Assembly: GCF_004345665.1 (NCBI RefSeq)
Contig: NZ_SLWR01000001.1
Coordinates: 372,001 to 436,000, forward strand
Origin: Kribbella antiqua
GTDB taxonomy: Bacteria > Actinomycetota > Actinomycetes > Propionibacteriales > Kribbellaceae
Direction: 5' to 3'
Length of the DNA stretch: 64,000 bases
Below are positions 43,759-52,831 of this stretch, piece by piece. Position 1 is the first letter of the stretch. The number at the start of each line of letters is the position of its first letter. The translations under genes were made by a program, and so were the position numbers. The notes under the pieces are model-generated. The model made no database searches, was not told where the DNA came from, and saw only the letters and a program-made list of their open reading frames with translations.

Positions 43759-44979
43759 TCACCGGCTCAGCGCTTGGGTGGCCTCCGGCCGTACGCGCGC
43801 GGCCGACCAGATCATCAGGGCGGCGAACGCTGAGCCGAGCACGGCGCAGGCCAGCGGGATGCTGGTCAGGCTGATGAAGGCACCGAAGGCGGTCATCGCG
43901 ACCGGCATCAACGCTTCGTCGGAGAGGTTGACGATGCTAGAGGTCCGGCCAAGGTACGACGGTTCGATCGTCTGCTGGAACGCGGCGGACAGCTGGGCGG
44001 AGGCCAGGCCGGCGGTGAATCCGATCATCGCCATGGCCAGGAACACGATGGTGCGTGGGACGACGCCGATCATCACGCAGCCGGCTGCCTGGATGATGAG
44101 CGCGAGCAGACCAGCCCTGGCCAGATTCCCTGGCTTCCAGCGCATGGCGAGGATCGCGCCGGCCGCGGCGCTGATGCCCGAGCAGGCCTGGAACCAACCA
44201 AGCGCCCCCGGACCCCAACCGGCCGAGTGAGTGCGCTGGACCAGCCCGACGGCGAGCACCGGACCGACGCAGAGGTTCAGGCCGAAGAACGCGATGACCA
44301 GGGTGCGTGCCCGCCCGTCCCGCCGCAGGTAGCCGAACCCGTCCCGCAGGTCGGCGCGGATCGACGTACCAGTTGAGGCGGCTCGTGGGAGACGTGGTCT
44401 GACCAGATACGCGAGGGCGAGCGCGATGACGGCGAAGGAGGCGGCGTCGACGAGCATGACCGTGGCCAGACCACCATGTGCCACCAGCAGAGCACCGAGC
44501 GGCGCACCGACGAAGACGGCCAATCGGTTGGCGAGTTGTGAACCGGCCGCGAGCTTGACCAGGTCGTCGGACCTGACCATCCGGCGCGGCAGCGTCCCGG
44601 AGGCGGGCGCGTAGATCGCGTCGACCGCACCGAAGACGACGGCGACCGTGAGCAGCAACGGCAGCGAGACGCCCCACAGCCCGACGACTGCGGCAGCAGC
44701 GGCAAGGACGACGATGCGGCCGAGGTTGGCCAGGATCATCGTCCGGCGTGCGTCGAAGCGATCCGCGAGCGCACCGCCGTACAGAAGGATCAGCGCCTTG
44801 GGCAGCGCGCCGATACCCATCACCAAGCCGACGCCGGCCGGGGTGGTCACCTGCGCCGCGCTCCACGCCAACCCGATGTACCAGGCCATGTCGCCGATCT
44901 GCGAGACGGCAGACGAGAAGACCCAGCCGTGCACCCGCCGATCCCGCCGCAGCGGCGGGAACTCCACGACGGTAGTCAT
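43759..44979 (-). CDS. MFS transporter (MFS_3/enterobactin-exporter type)
   Basis: A 406-residue permease with twelve predicted membrane segments; the first loop has LLYGGALADRFDARRTMI, motif A. SAVSQIGDMAWYIGLAWSA at the N-terminus is typical of the MFS_3 group that exports drugs or siderophores. ATG 44979 overlaps the stop of the ArsR-type regulator by four bases, so the pair forms an operon and the regulator probably controls it. Confidence 0.88.
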   Translation of the reverse strand: MTTVVEFPPLRRDRRVHGWVFSSAVSQIGDMAWYIGLAWSAAQVTTPAGVGLVMGIGALPKALILLYGGALADRFDARRTMILANLGRIVVLAAAAAVVGLWGVSLPLLLTVAVVFGAVDAIYAPASGTLPRRMVRSDDLVKLAAGSQLANRLAVFVGAPLGALLVAHGGLATVMLVDAASFAVIALALAYLVRPRLPRAASTGTSIRADLRDGFGYLRRDGRARTLVIAFFGLNLCVGPVLAVGLVQRTHSAGWGPGALGWFQACSGISAAAGAILAMRWKPGNLARAGLLALIIQAAGCVMIGVVPRTIVFLAMAMIGFTAGLASAQLSAAFQQTIEPSYLGRTSSIVNLSDEALMPVAMTAFGAFISLTSIPLACAVLGSAFAALMIWSAARVRPEATQALSR

Positions 44980-45542
44980 GGCCGAGCCGGTACGGCGTGG
45001 GCGAAGACGAAGACCGTACGCGCGTCGTCGCCATCCGACGGGTTGTCGACGTACTCCTGGATGAGTTCCCCCATCCGGGTACCGAGTTCCTCGAGTCGCT
45101 CCGGTGTCAATGTGACCCAACTCTCGGTCGAGAACGCGGCCCGCAGCCAGGGCTCGCCGTACTCCCGCCGGCGATCGAACCACTGGCGCACCTTGGCCTC
45201 GTGATGCGCCAGGTTCGCCTCCTCGGCCGTCGCCGCGACGAGCTCGCCGGCCGGGTCCCCCTCGGCATCCGCGATCGACCACGAGTACGACGCCTTCGCC
45301 GCTCGCCACCACCGTTCGCGCCGGTTCTTGGCCAGCTCGGGAGCCTCCTCGATGACGCCCGCAGCGGCGAGCACCTTCAAGTGATGACTGACATTTCCGA
45401 CCAGCTCGCCGGTCGCCTCGGCCAGCCGGGAGGCGGTCGCGGGGCCGTCGACACCGAGCAGGTCGATCAGCCGGCGCCGGAGCGGATGGTGGATCGCGGC
45501 GATGACGGAGGCATCGGCCGAGCGGCGGTTCGCGGGTGTCAT
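44976..45542 (-). CDS. ArsR-family winged-helix regulator
   Basis: A protein of about 188 residues. IHHPLRRRLIDLLGVDGPAT and LVGNVSHHLKVLAAAGVIEE form an ArsR-type helix-turn-helix; the C-terminal half (EANLAHHEAKVRQWFDRRRE...) is a helical dimer or ligand domain. Starts at GTG 45551 or 45563 are possible; I list ATG 45542. Two tandem 14-base operator-like sites lie directly upstream, and the MFS gene follows with a four-base overlap. Confidence 0.85.
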   Translation of the reverse strand: MTPANRRSADASVIAAIHHPLRRRLIDLLGVDGPATASRLAEATGELVGNVSHHLKVLAAAGVIEEAPELAKNRRERWWRAAKASYSWSIADAEGDPAGELVAATAEEANLAHHEAKVRQWFDRRREYGEPWLRAAFSTESWVTLTPERLEELGTRMGELIQEYVDNPSDGDDARTVFVFAHAVPARP

Positions 45543-45561
45543 GACGGTCACTCTAGATTCC

Positions 45562-45589
45562 ACAAGAGTTCTTGCACAAGAGTTCTTGT
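45562..45589 (-). promoter_or_regulatory. Tandem operator of the ArsR-MFS operon
   Basis: Two adjacent 14-base near-palindromes, ACAAGAGTTCTTGC and ACAAGAGTTCTTGT, lie directly before the regulator gene. Each half-site reads ACAAGA/TCTTGT, fitting binding by two winged-helix dimers. Confidence 0.65.
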
Positions 45590-45949
45590 GGAACAGATTT
45601 CACGCCTGGAACAATCCACACCAGACTGATCGAGATAGCCACATCGTGAGACCTAGTCTCGAAATGTGGTATTGGGAGTTGATTTGTCAGGCGTTGACGC
45701 TGACGCTTATGGACATGCTCGCTGCCCGCTCCACCCACCTGGTAGGTCGCATTCATGTCGACCTCGGGCGGATGCGCAGCGCCATCTGTTGTCCTTCGAT
45801 GTTCTGACAGCCACCCCGCCGGGCCAATGACGGCCCCCTGATCACCCCCGATCACCGCTGGGTGCGCACCGCGGAACGCATCGAACCGACGACGCTTCGA
45901 GGCCGCCTCCCGCGGACGCACCTGTCACGAGGACAAGGACACGTTCCGG
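45590..45949. other. Intergenic leader region before the sulfate operon
   Basis: No full gene is supported. A short frame ending in a Cys-Cys-Pro peptide (45772-45807) and a small GGGCC/GGCCC hairpin just after it are the only features noted. Confidence 0.45.
45772..45807 (+). CDS. Possible cysteine leader peptide (MRSAICCPSMF)
   Basis: An 11-codon frame with two adjacent Cys codons lies 143 bases before the sulfite reductase gene. Cys-rich leader peptides are known to attenuate sulfur operons in some actinobacteria. The ATG lacks a good SD, so this is tentative. Confidence 0.3.
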   Translation: MRSAICCPSMF

Positions 45950-47635
45950 ATGACTGGCGTCACGTCTGCTCCCCGCAAGCCCGCCCGCCCCCGCAAGGGC
46001 AAGGGCGAAGGTCAGTGGGCGCTCGGCTACCGCGAGCCGCTGAACAAGAACGAGGAGAACAAGAAGAACGACGACGGCCTCAACGTCCGCGCCCGGATCG
46101 AGAACATCTACGCGCACCGCGGCTTCGACTCGATCGACCCGGCCGACCTCCGCGGCCGCTTCCGCTGGTGGGGTCTGTACACCCAGCGCAAGCCCGGGAT
46201 CGACGGCGGCAAGACCGCGACGCTGGAGCCGGAGGAGCTGGACGACCGCTACTTCATGCTGCGGGTCCGGATCGAGGGTGGACAGCTCAGCACCGAGCAG
46301 CTGCGGGTGATCGCCGAGGTCTCGGAGAAGTACGCGCGGGACACCGCCGACATCACCGACCGGCAGAACATCCAGCTGCACTGGATCCGGGTCGAGGACG
46401 TCCCCGCCATCTGGCAGAAGCTGGAGGCGGTCGGTCTCTACACCACCGAGGCCTGCGGCGACGTGCCGCGCGTCGTCATCGCCAGCCCGGTCGCCGGGAT
46501 CGCGGCGGACGAGATCATCGACGGCACGCCGGCGATCAACGACATCGTCGAGAAGTACATCGGCAGCGACGAGTTCTCCAACCTGCCGCGGAAGTTCAAG
46601 ACCGCGATCACCGGTCACCCGTCGCACGACGTCGTACCGGAAGTGAACGACATCGCGTTCGTCGGTGTGGTCCACCCCGAGCACGGCCCGGGCTTCGACC
46701 TCTGGGTCGGCGGTGGACTGTCGACGAACCCGATGCTCGCGCAGCGGCTGGGCGTGTGGGTTCCGCTCGAAGAGGTGCACGAGGCGTGGTGGGGCGTCAC
46801 CAGCATCTTCCGCGACTACGGCTACCGCCGGCTGCGGACCCGGGCCCGGATCAAGTTCCTGGTCGCGGACTGGGGTGTCGAGAGGTTCCGCGAGGTGCTG
46901 GAGGAGAAGTACCTCAAGCGGAAGCTGATCGACGGGCCGGCTCCCGAGGTTCCCGCCGTACAGGGTGACCACGTCGGGGTGCACAAGCAGAAGGACGGCA
47001 AGTACTACGTCGGCGTCGCGCCGGTGGTCGGCCGGGTTTCCGGTACGACGCTGGCCAAGGTCGCCGACGTGGTCGCGGCGCACGGTTCGGACCGGATCCG
47101 GACCACGGCCCAGCAGAAGCTGATCGTTCTCGACATCGAGGAGTCGAAGGTCGACTCGCTGATCGCCGCGCTCGACGCGCTCGGGTTCAAGGCGAAGCCG
47201 TCGGCCTGGCGGCGGAACACGATGGCCTGCACCGGGATCGAGTTCTGCAAGCTGGCGATCGTCGAGACCAAGGCCAAGGCAGCACAGTTGATCGATGAAC
47301 TCGAGGAGCGGATCCCCGACCTCGACGTACCGATCACCGTGAACGTGAACGGCTGCCCGAACTCCTGCGCCCGCATCCAGGTCGCCGACATTGGCCTGAA
47401 GGGCCAGCTGGTGATGGATGCCGACGGCAAGCAGGTGCCGGGCTACCAGGTACACCTCGGCGGTGGCCTCGGCCTGGACGCCGGCTTCGGCCGGAAGCTC
47501 CGCGGCCACAAGGTCACCGCGGACGGTCTCACCGACTACGTGGAACGCGTCACCCAGAACTACCTGAAGGAGCGCAACGAGGGCGAGCGCTTCGCCCAGT
47601 GGGTCACCCGTGCTGATGAGGAGGCTTTGCAATGA
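45950..47635 (+). CDS. Assimilatory sulfite reductase (ferredoxin type)
   Basis: A 561-residue siroheme/4Fe-4S protein of the NirA/SirA family. The cluster ligands are CTGIEFCKLAI and NVNGCPNSCARI (C-x5-C and C-x3-C). The two nitrite/sulfite-reductase repeats are visible (GLYTTEACGDVPRVV in the first). It reduces sulfite to sulfide in the cytoplasm. It heads an operon with cysH, cysD, cysN and a siroheme-related chelatase, which supports sulfite over nitrite as substrate. Confidence 0.92.
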   Translation: MTGVTSAPRKPARPRKGKGEGQWALGYREPLNKNEENKKNDDGLNVRARIENIYAHRGFDSIDPADLRGRFRWWGLYTQRKPGIDGGKTATLEPEELDDRYFMLRVRIEGGQLSTEQLRVIAEVSEKYARDTADITDRQNIQLHWIRVEDVPAIWQKLEAVGLYTTEACGDVPRVVIASPVAGIAADEIIDGTPAINDIVEKYIGSDEFSNLPRKFKTAITGHPSHDVVPEVNDIAFVGVVHPEHGPGFDLWVGGGLSTNPMLAQRLGVWVPLEEVHEAWWGVTSIFRDYGYRRLRTRARIKFLVADWGVERFREVLEEKYLKRKLIDGPAPEVPAVQGDHVGVHKQKDGKYYVGVAPVVGRVSGTTLAKVADVVAAHGSDRIRTTAQQKLIVLDIEESKVDSLIAALDALGFKAKPSAWRRNTMACTGIEFCKLAIVETKAKAAQLIDELEERIPDLDVPITVNVNGCPNSCARIQVADIGLKGQLVMDADGKQVPGYQVHLGGGLGLDAGFGRKLRGHKVTADGLTDYVERVTQNYLKERNEGERFAQWVTRADEEALQ

Positions 47636-47781
47636 GCGAGAGAGCAGCACCTCTTTACTGCCCGTACTGCGGGGACGAGGACCTCCGTCCGTCGGAGGAA
47701 GGGCACGGCGCCTGGGAGTGCCGGCCGTGTGCACGGGTGTTCCAGCTGAAGATGATCGGGTTGCGGGTGACGGTGGAATGA
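47632..47781 (+). CDS. Small zinc-ribbon protein in the sulfate operon
   Basis: A 49-residue protein overlapping both neighbours (ATGA at each end). YCPYCGD and WECRPCARVFQLK form a CxxC...CxxC zinc ribbon. It is too small for many gene finders. Its fixed position between sulfite reductase and cysH suggests a role in metal or cluster supply or in redox pairing with the enzymes (inference). Confidence 0.8.
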   Translation: MSERAAPLYCPYCGDEDLRPSEEGHGAWECRPCARVFQLKMIGLRVTVE

Positions 47782-48464
47782 GTACGGATCTGAAGACGCT
47801 GGCCGAAGAGGCCAACGAACGACTAGCCGACGCCTCGGCGCAGGAAGTGCTGGCGTGGGCGCGGGAGACCTTCGGTGACGAACTGGTGGTGACCGCCTCG
47901 ATGGCAGACGGGGCCCTCCCCCACCTCGCGGCCGAGGCGGCCCCCGGGGTCGACGTCCTGTTCCTCGACACCGGCTACCACTTCGCCGAAACGATCGGCA
48001 CCCGCGACGCGGTCGCCGCGACGCTGCCGATCAACCTGATCAACGCCCTCCCGAAGCAGACCGTCGAAGAGCAGAACGCCGAGTACGGCGAGAAGCTCTA
48101 CGAGCGCGACCCGAACAAGTGCTGCGCCCTCCGCAAGGTCGAGCCGCTGAACCGGTACCTGTCCGGCTACAAGGCCTGGGTGACCGGCGTACGGCGGGAA
48201 GAGGCGCCGACCCGGGCCAACACGCAGGTCGTCGAGTACGACGAGAAGCGCGACATGGTGAAGCTCAACCCGATCGCGCCGTGGACCCAGGAAGACCTGG
48301 ACGGCTACATCGCCGAAAACGGCGTACTGGTGAACCTGCTCCAGTACGACGGCTATCCGTCCATCGGCTGCGAGCCGTGCACCCAGCGCGTCGCCCCCGG
48401 CGAGGACCCGCGCAGCGGCCGCTGGGCCGGCACCGGCAAGGTCGAATGCGGGCTCCACACATGA
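47778..48464 (+). CDS. cysH: APS (adenylylsulfate) reductase
   Basis: A 228-residue CysH. The paired cysteines KCCALRK and CEPCTQR ligate a 4Fe-4S cluster and mark the APS-using type; the C-terminal ECGLH supplies the catalytic Cys. FLDTGYHFAET is the adenine-nucleotide-binding region. It reduces APS to sulfite with thioredoxin. ATG 47778 overlaps the zinc-ribbon gene. No cysC kinase is present in the operon, consistent with direct use of APS. Confidence 0.93.
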   Translation: MSTDLKTLAEEANERLADASAQEVLAWARETFGDELVVTASMADGALPHLAAEAAPGVDVLFLDTGYHFAETIGTRDAVAATLPINLINALPKQTVEEQNAEYGEKLYERDPNKCCALRKVEPLNRYLSGYKAWVTGVRREEAPTRANTQVVEYDEKRDMVKLNPIAPWTQEDLDGYIAENGVLVNLLQYDGYPSIGCEPCTQRVAPGEDPRSGRWAGTGKVECGLHT

Positions 48465-49417
48465 CCGCCACGATCGACACGCCAACAGCAACCATCGCCG
48501 CCCCGGAGGCACCCCTGAGCACCGCGACCGTCACCGAACTCGACGCCCTCGAGAGCGAGTCGATCTTCGTCTTCCGCGAGGTGGCGGCGGAGTTCGAGCG
48601 GCCGGTGATCCTGTTCTCCGGCGGCAAGGACTCGATCGTCATGCTGCACCTGGCCCGGAAGGCGTTCGCGCCGGCCGGGGTCCCGTTCGCGCTGCTGCAT
48701 GTGGACACCGGGCACAACTTCCCGGAGGTCCTCGAGTACCGCGACGCGACCGTGAACGCGCTCGGCCTGCGGCTCGAGGTCGCGAGCGTCGAGGACTACA
48801 TCGCCGACGGCCGGCTGCGCGAGCGGTCGGACGGCACCCGGAACCCGCTGCAGACAATTCCGTTGCTGGACGCAATCAACGGGCACCGGTTCGACGCCGT
48901 CTTCGGCGGCGGCCGCCGGGACGAGGAGCGGGCCCGGGCGAAGGAGCGGATCTTCAGCCTGCGTGACGAGTTCGGCCAGTGGGACCCGCGCAACCAGCGG
49001 CCGGAGCTGTGGTCGCTCTACAACGGCAAGCACCGGCCGGGTGAGCACGTGCGGGTGTTCCCGCTGTCCAACTGGACCGAGCTGGACGTGTGGAACTACA
49101 TCGAGCGCGAGCAGATCCCGCTGCCGGGCATCTACTACGCGCACGAGCGGGACGTGTTCGAGCGCGACGGCATGTTGCTTGCCGTCGGCCCCTACTCCCA
49201 GCCCCGCGACGGCGAAACCGTCACCAAGCGGGTCGTCCGCTACCGCACCGTCGGCGACATGTCCTGCACCGGCGCGGTCGCCTCGACCGCGTCCTCCGCG
49301 GCCGAGGTCGTCGTCGAGGTCGCAGCCAGCGAGCTGACCGAACGCGGCGCGACCCGCGCCGACGACCGGGTCAGTGAAGCAGCCATGGAAGACCGCAAGC
49401 GGGAGGGGTACTTCTGA
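48461..49417 (+). CDS. cysD: Sulfate adenylyltransferase subunit 2
   Basis: A 318-residue PP-loop ATPase. VILFSGGKDSIVMLHLARKA is the PP motif SGGxDS, and the later NGHRFDAVFGGGRRDEERAR is a conserved CysD block. It forms APS from ATP and sulfate with the GTPase CysN. ATG 48461 overlaps cysH, and its stop overlaps cysN. Confidence 0.95.
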   Translation: MTATIDTPTATIAAPEAPLSTATVTELDALESESIFVFREVAAEFERPVILFSGGKDSIVMLHLARKAFAPAGVPFALLHVDTGHNFPEVLEYRDATVNALGLRLEVASVEDYIADGRLRERSDGTRNPLQTIPLLDAINGHRFDAVFGGGRRDEERARAKERIFSLRDEFGQWDPRNQRPELWSLYNGKHRPGEHVRVFPLSNWTELDVWNYIEREQIPLPGIYYAHERDVFERDGMLLAVGPYSQPRDGETVTKRVVRYRTVGDMSCTGAVASTASSAAEVVVEVAASELTERGATRADDRVSEAAMEDRKREGYF

Positions 49418-50703
49418 TGAGCACGCTCCTGCGACTCGCCACCGCTGGTTCGGTGGACGACGGGAAGTCGACCCTGGTCGGGCGGCTGCTGCACGACTGC
49501 AAGGCGATCCTCGCCGACCAGATCGCGCACGTGAAGACGGTCTCCGAAGCCCGCGGCGGCGAGTTCGACTTCGCGCTGCTCACCGACGGCCTGCGGGCCG
49601 AACGCGAGCAGGGCATCACGATCGACGTCGCCTACCGGTACTTCGCGACCGACAAGCGCTCGTTCATCCTGGCCGACTGCCCTGGGCACGTGCAGTACAC
49701 CCGCAACACCGTGACCGGCGCGTCCACCGCGGACGTGGTGATCATCCTGGTCGACGCCCGGCACGGCGTACTCGAGCAGACCCGGCGGCACCTCGCCGTG
49801 GCCGGTCTGCTCCGCGTCCCGCACGTCGTACTCGCGGTCAACAAGATCGACCTGGTCGGGTACGACGAGGCCGTCTTCACCGGCATCGCCAAGGACGTCG
49901 CGCAACTCGCCGACCAGCTCGGCATCGCCGACGTCCACGCGATCCCGGTCTCCGCGCTCGTCGGCGACAACGTGGTGGAACGCTCCACCGCGACCTCCTG
50001 GTATGACGGGCCGACCCTGCTGGAGTACCTGGAGAACGCGAACGGGCGGATCGACAACTCGGACGAGCCGCTGCGCTTCCCGGTCCAGTACGTGCTCCGC
50101 CCGCAGACCGACGACGAGTACCGCGACTACCGCGGCTACACCGGAACCGTTGCCTCCGGCACCGTCTCGGTCGGCGACCCGGTGATCGTGCTGCCGGCCG
50201 GCCGCCGTACGTCGATCGCCGGCATCGACAAACCCGTCGTCACCGCCACCGCGACCGCGGTCGCCGAACGGCCGTCCGCGGTCGCCGGCGAGGCCGTCAC
50301 GGTCCGGCTCGCCGACGACATCGACGTGGCCCGCGGCTCGGTGATCGTCGCGGCCGACGCCTCCCCCGGCACCCGCCGGGAACTGTCCGCCACCGTGTGC
50401 TGGCTGTCGGACCGCCCGCTGACCGTGGGCGCCCGGCTGCTGATCAAGCACACCACGACCACCGCTCAAGCGATCGTCACCAAGATCAACGGGGCGCTGG
50501 ACCTCGAAACGCTCGGAGTCATCGACGCCACCGGGCTCGACCTCAACGACATCGGCAAGGTGCAGCTCAAGGTCGCCGCACCGCTGGCCGCCGATCCGTA
50601 CTCCAGCAACGCCATCACCGGATCGTTCCTGCTGATCGACGCCCACGACGGGTGGACGCTCGCGGCCGGCATGATCGACGACGAAGAAGGGGAACTGCTG
50701 TGA
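49417..50703 (+). CDS. cysN: Sulfate adenylyltransferase subunit 1 (GTPase)
   Basis: A 428-residue EF-Tu-like GTPase: GSVDDGKSTLVGRLLHD (G1), DCPGHVQYTRN (G3) and AVNKIDLV (G4). Length fits CysN alone; the APS kinase domain that is fused to CysN in some bacteria is absent. GTP hydrolysis drives APS formation by CysD. It shares one base with the cysD stop and overlaps the next gene by four bases. Confidence 0.95.
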   Translation: MSTLLRLATAGSVDDGKSTLVGRLLHDCKAILADQIAHVKTVSEARGGEFDFALLTDGLRAEREQGITIDVAYRYFATDKRSFILADCPGHVQYTRNTVTGASTADVVIILVDARHGVLEQTRRHLAVAGLLRVPHVVLAVNKIDLVGYDEAVFTGIAKDVAQLADQLGIADVHAIPVSALVGDNVVERSTATSWYDGPTLLEYLENANGRIDNSDEPLRFPVQYVLRPQTDDEYRDYRGYTGTVASGTVSVGDPVIVLPAGRRTSIAGIDKPVVTATATAVAERPSAVAGEAVTVRLADDIDVARGSVIVAADASPGTRRELSATVCWLSDRPLTVGARLLIKHTTTTAQAIVTKINGALDLETLGVIDATGLDLNDIGKVQLKVAAPLAADPYSSNAITGSFLLIDAHDGWTLAAGMIDDEEGELL

Positions 50704-51494
50704 CTGCTCCAGCGCTCGTGATCCTCGCCCACGGCAGCCGCGATCCGCGTTCGGCCGCCACCGTCCACGCTCTCGTCAAGTGCCTGCGCGACATGCGTGA
50801 CGACCTGCGGATCGAAGCCTCCTTCCTCGACCACTGCCCGCCCACGCCGTACCAGGTGATCGGCAAGCTCGCCGCCGAAGGGGTGGAGGAAGTCGTCGTC
50901 CTGCCGCTGCTGCTGTCGTCGGCGTACCACGCCAAGATCGACGTCCCGGCCGTCGTCGACGAGGCCCGCAGCCGGTTCCCCGACCTGCGGATCATCGCTT
51001 CCGACGTGCTCGGGTACGACGAGTCGCTGCTCGACGTCCTGGATCGCCGGATGCGGGCCGAGCTCAAGGACGGCCGCGTGCGGGAACTCGACGCGCTCGT
51101 ACTCGCGTGCGCCGGATCGAGCGACTCGCAGGCCAACGCCAGCGTGACCCGGCTGGCGCGGCTGTGGGGTCAGCGGCACAAGCTGCCGGTGACCACGGCA
51201 TTCACCTGCGCGGCGTCGCCTTCGCCGGCTGAAGCTGTGCTGCAGTGGCGGCTCGAGGGTCGGCGGCACGTAGCCGTCGGTTCGCTGTTCCTGGCGCCGG
51301 GCGTACTGCCCGACCGGGCGGAGACGACCGCGCGGCGCGCCGGTGCCGTGGCGGTGTCACGGCCGCTGGGTGTGAGCGCCGAGGTCGCACGCCTGGTGCT
51401 CCTACGGTACGGCGTAGCCGGCCTGGACCTGCTCACTCTGGCCCCGGCAGCCCGCCCGACCGTCGTACGGCCTCAGCTGGTCCGGACGGCTTAG
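50700..51494 (+). CDS. Sirohydrochlorin chelatase-like protein (CbiX/SirB)
   Basis: A 264-residue protein starting at GTG 50700 in the cysN stop. VILAHGSRDPRSAATVHALV holds the metal-binding His of the CbiX family, and VVVLPLLLSSAYHAKIDVPA the second His region; the C-terminal half repeats the fold in weaker form. It likely inserts iron into sirohydrochlorin to make siroheme for the sulfite reductase heading the operon. Confidence 0.88.
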   Translation: MTAPALVILAHGSRDPRSAATVHALVKCLRDMRDDLRIEASFLDHCPPTPYQVIGKLAAEGVEEVVVLPLLLSSAYHAKIDVPAVVDEARSRFPDLRIIASDVLGYDESLLDVLDRRMRAELKDGRVRELDALVLACAGSSDSQANASVTRLARLWGQRHKLPVTTAFTCAASPSPAEAVLQWRLEGRRHVAVGSLFLAPGVLPDRAETTARRAGAVAVSRPLGVSAEVARLVLLRYGVAGLDLLTLAPAARPTVVRPQLVRTA

Positions 51495-51512
51495 TCCGCG
51501 GACCTCCGTCAC

Positions 51513-52724
51513 TCACGAACCCCGGCGGCCCTGGCTGGGCCGAGCGTGCCGCGCCCCACGAACGGCCGTGGGAGGCGGGTTGGTGAGTGCCACAGGTCCG
51601 AAGCGCGAGGGATCGATGAAGGAGGCGTCGGTAAACGGCGCCTCCTTTGTCGTGATCTGGGCCAACAGCTCGCCAAGCCCGGCACAGTGCTTGAAGCCGT
51701 GGCCGCTGTCGCCGCCGGCAATCAGCAGCCGGTCCTCGCACCGGCCAACCAGGAACTGGCCGTCCGGTGAGTCGGTGACCATGCACGGGATCACCTTCAC
51801 CGGCTGCGGATCCAACTCCGGGAACGCGTGGCTGATCGCATCGGCCAGCGCGCCGAAATCGTCCTGCGGGTGGATGTAGCGATCAAGGTTGTCCGGGTCG
51901 AAGCCTGCTGCCTGGACAGCACCGTCGAGGCCGACCTTCACCAGGAAGTCGTCGCCGGACCCATGGCCCCACAACCCGCGGCCGTCCGCGAACTCCCAGA
52001 TGAACGCCGGGAACCGCTCCAGCCGGAACGCGACGGACTCCGGATCCTTGGGCTCGAACCAGAACATCGGCGTACGCCTGGGCGTGAGCGGCAGCTCCGG
52101 CACCAGCTTCCCCAGCCAGGCGCCTGCGCAGACGACGACTTGGCCGGCCGTGAAGTCGACGGTCGGCGTACGGACGATCAACCCATCCGTGCCGAACTGG
52201 ATGCCGGTCACCATCGTGTGCGGAAAGACCCTGGCACCGAGCCGTTCCGCCTCCGCGACGTGGGCGCGGACGGTCGGCTCGGCGTAACAGATCCCCGCGG
52301 CCGGATCCCATACGGCCACGTCGCTCTCCGCGAGACCGTACTGCGGGTATCGGTTTCGCAACTCGTGGTGGCTCAGCTCGGCGACCTTCGCGCCGGCCTC
52401 GGTCGCGGCGCGCAGGGAGCCCTCGACAGGGCGACTGCTCGACGTACCGACGTTGAGTGAGCCGGTCTGGCGGACGTAGGTGTCCCCGGTCTGCTCCCCC
52501 AGTTCGGTCCACAGCTCGAGCGACTTCTGCGCGATCGGGGTGAGCCCCGGATGCTCCATGCACGCGACCCGGAACAGCCGGGTGCTGCCGTGTGACGACC
52601 CGAACTCGTGCCCGATCGCCTGCCGCTCGATCCCGATGACGTTGACCCCTCGTGCCGCGAGGCGCCACAGCGCCGCCGAGCCGAAGGCGCCCAGTCCCAC
52701 GACCACAACCTCAGCGCTGTCCAT
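51513..52724 (-). CDS. FAD-dependent amino-acid oxidase (SolA/monomeric sarcosine oxidase-like)
   Basis: A 403-residue flavoprotein. VVVVGLGAFGSAALWRLAAR is the FAD Rossmann motif, followed by HEFGSSHGSTRLFRVACMEH as in SolA/MSOX. Cys in FKHCAGLGELL near the C-terminus fits the covalent FAD attachment site. Members oxidise N-methyl amino acids to formaldehyde and hydrogen peroxide. Substrate not decided. Confidence 0.87.
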   Translation of the reverse strand: MDSAEVVVVGLGAFGSAALWRLAARGVNVIGIERQAIGHEFGSSHGSTRLFRVACMEHPGLTPIAQKSLELWTELGEQTGDTYVRQTGSLNVGTSSSRPVEGSLRAATEAGAKVAELSHHELRNRYPQYGLAESDVAVWDPAAGICYAEPTVRAHVAEAERLGARVFPHTMVTGIQFGTDGLIVRTPTVDFTAGQVVVCAGAWLGKLVPELPLTPRRTPMFWFEPKDPESVAFRLERFPAFIWEFADGRGLWGHGSGDDFLVKVGLDGAVQAAGFDPDNLDRYIHPQDDFGALADAISHAFPELDPQPVKVIPCMVTDSPDGQFLVGRCEDRLLIAGGDSGHGFKHCAGLGELLAQITTKEAPFTDASFIDPSRFGPVALTNPPPTAVRGARHARPSQGRRGS

Positions 52725-52742
52725 GGGCCAAGCCTTACCGGC

Positions 52743-52812
52743 TCACCTCTTTCGCACCAGTTGAACCGGGTTGCCGTCGGGGTCGGTGATCCAGGGGTCG
52801 ATCCGCTTGATA
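52743..52812 (-). pseudogene. VOC (glyoxalase) C-terminal remnant
   Basis: RIDPWITDPDGNPVQLVRKR then TGA, the typical last strand of VOC-family proteins, with no upstream domain. The rest of the gene is missing; it abuts the toxin-antitoxin-like locus. Confidence 0.55.
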
Positions 52813-52824
52813 TCGTGATATCTT
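52808..52824 (+). promoter_or_regulatory. TGATATC direct repeats and leaderless promoter before the RHH gene
   Basis: TGATATC occurs at 52808-52814 and 52816-52822. TATCTT at 52819-52824 could be a -10 element that starts transcription at or next to the ATG (52832), which has no SD. Ribbon-helix-helix proteins often bind such short tandem sites. Confidence 0.45.
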
Positions 52825-52831
52825 GCTAGCC

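Noticed and set aside
45502-45807. A 101-residue plus-strand frame before the sulfate operon
   Set aside because: It begins inside the ArsR gene and operators and has no motif. Only its last 11 codons are considered, as a possible leader.
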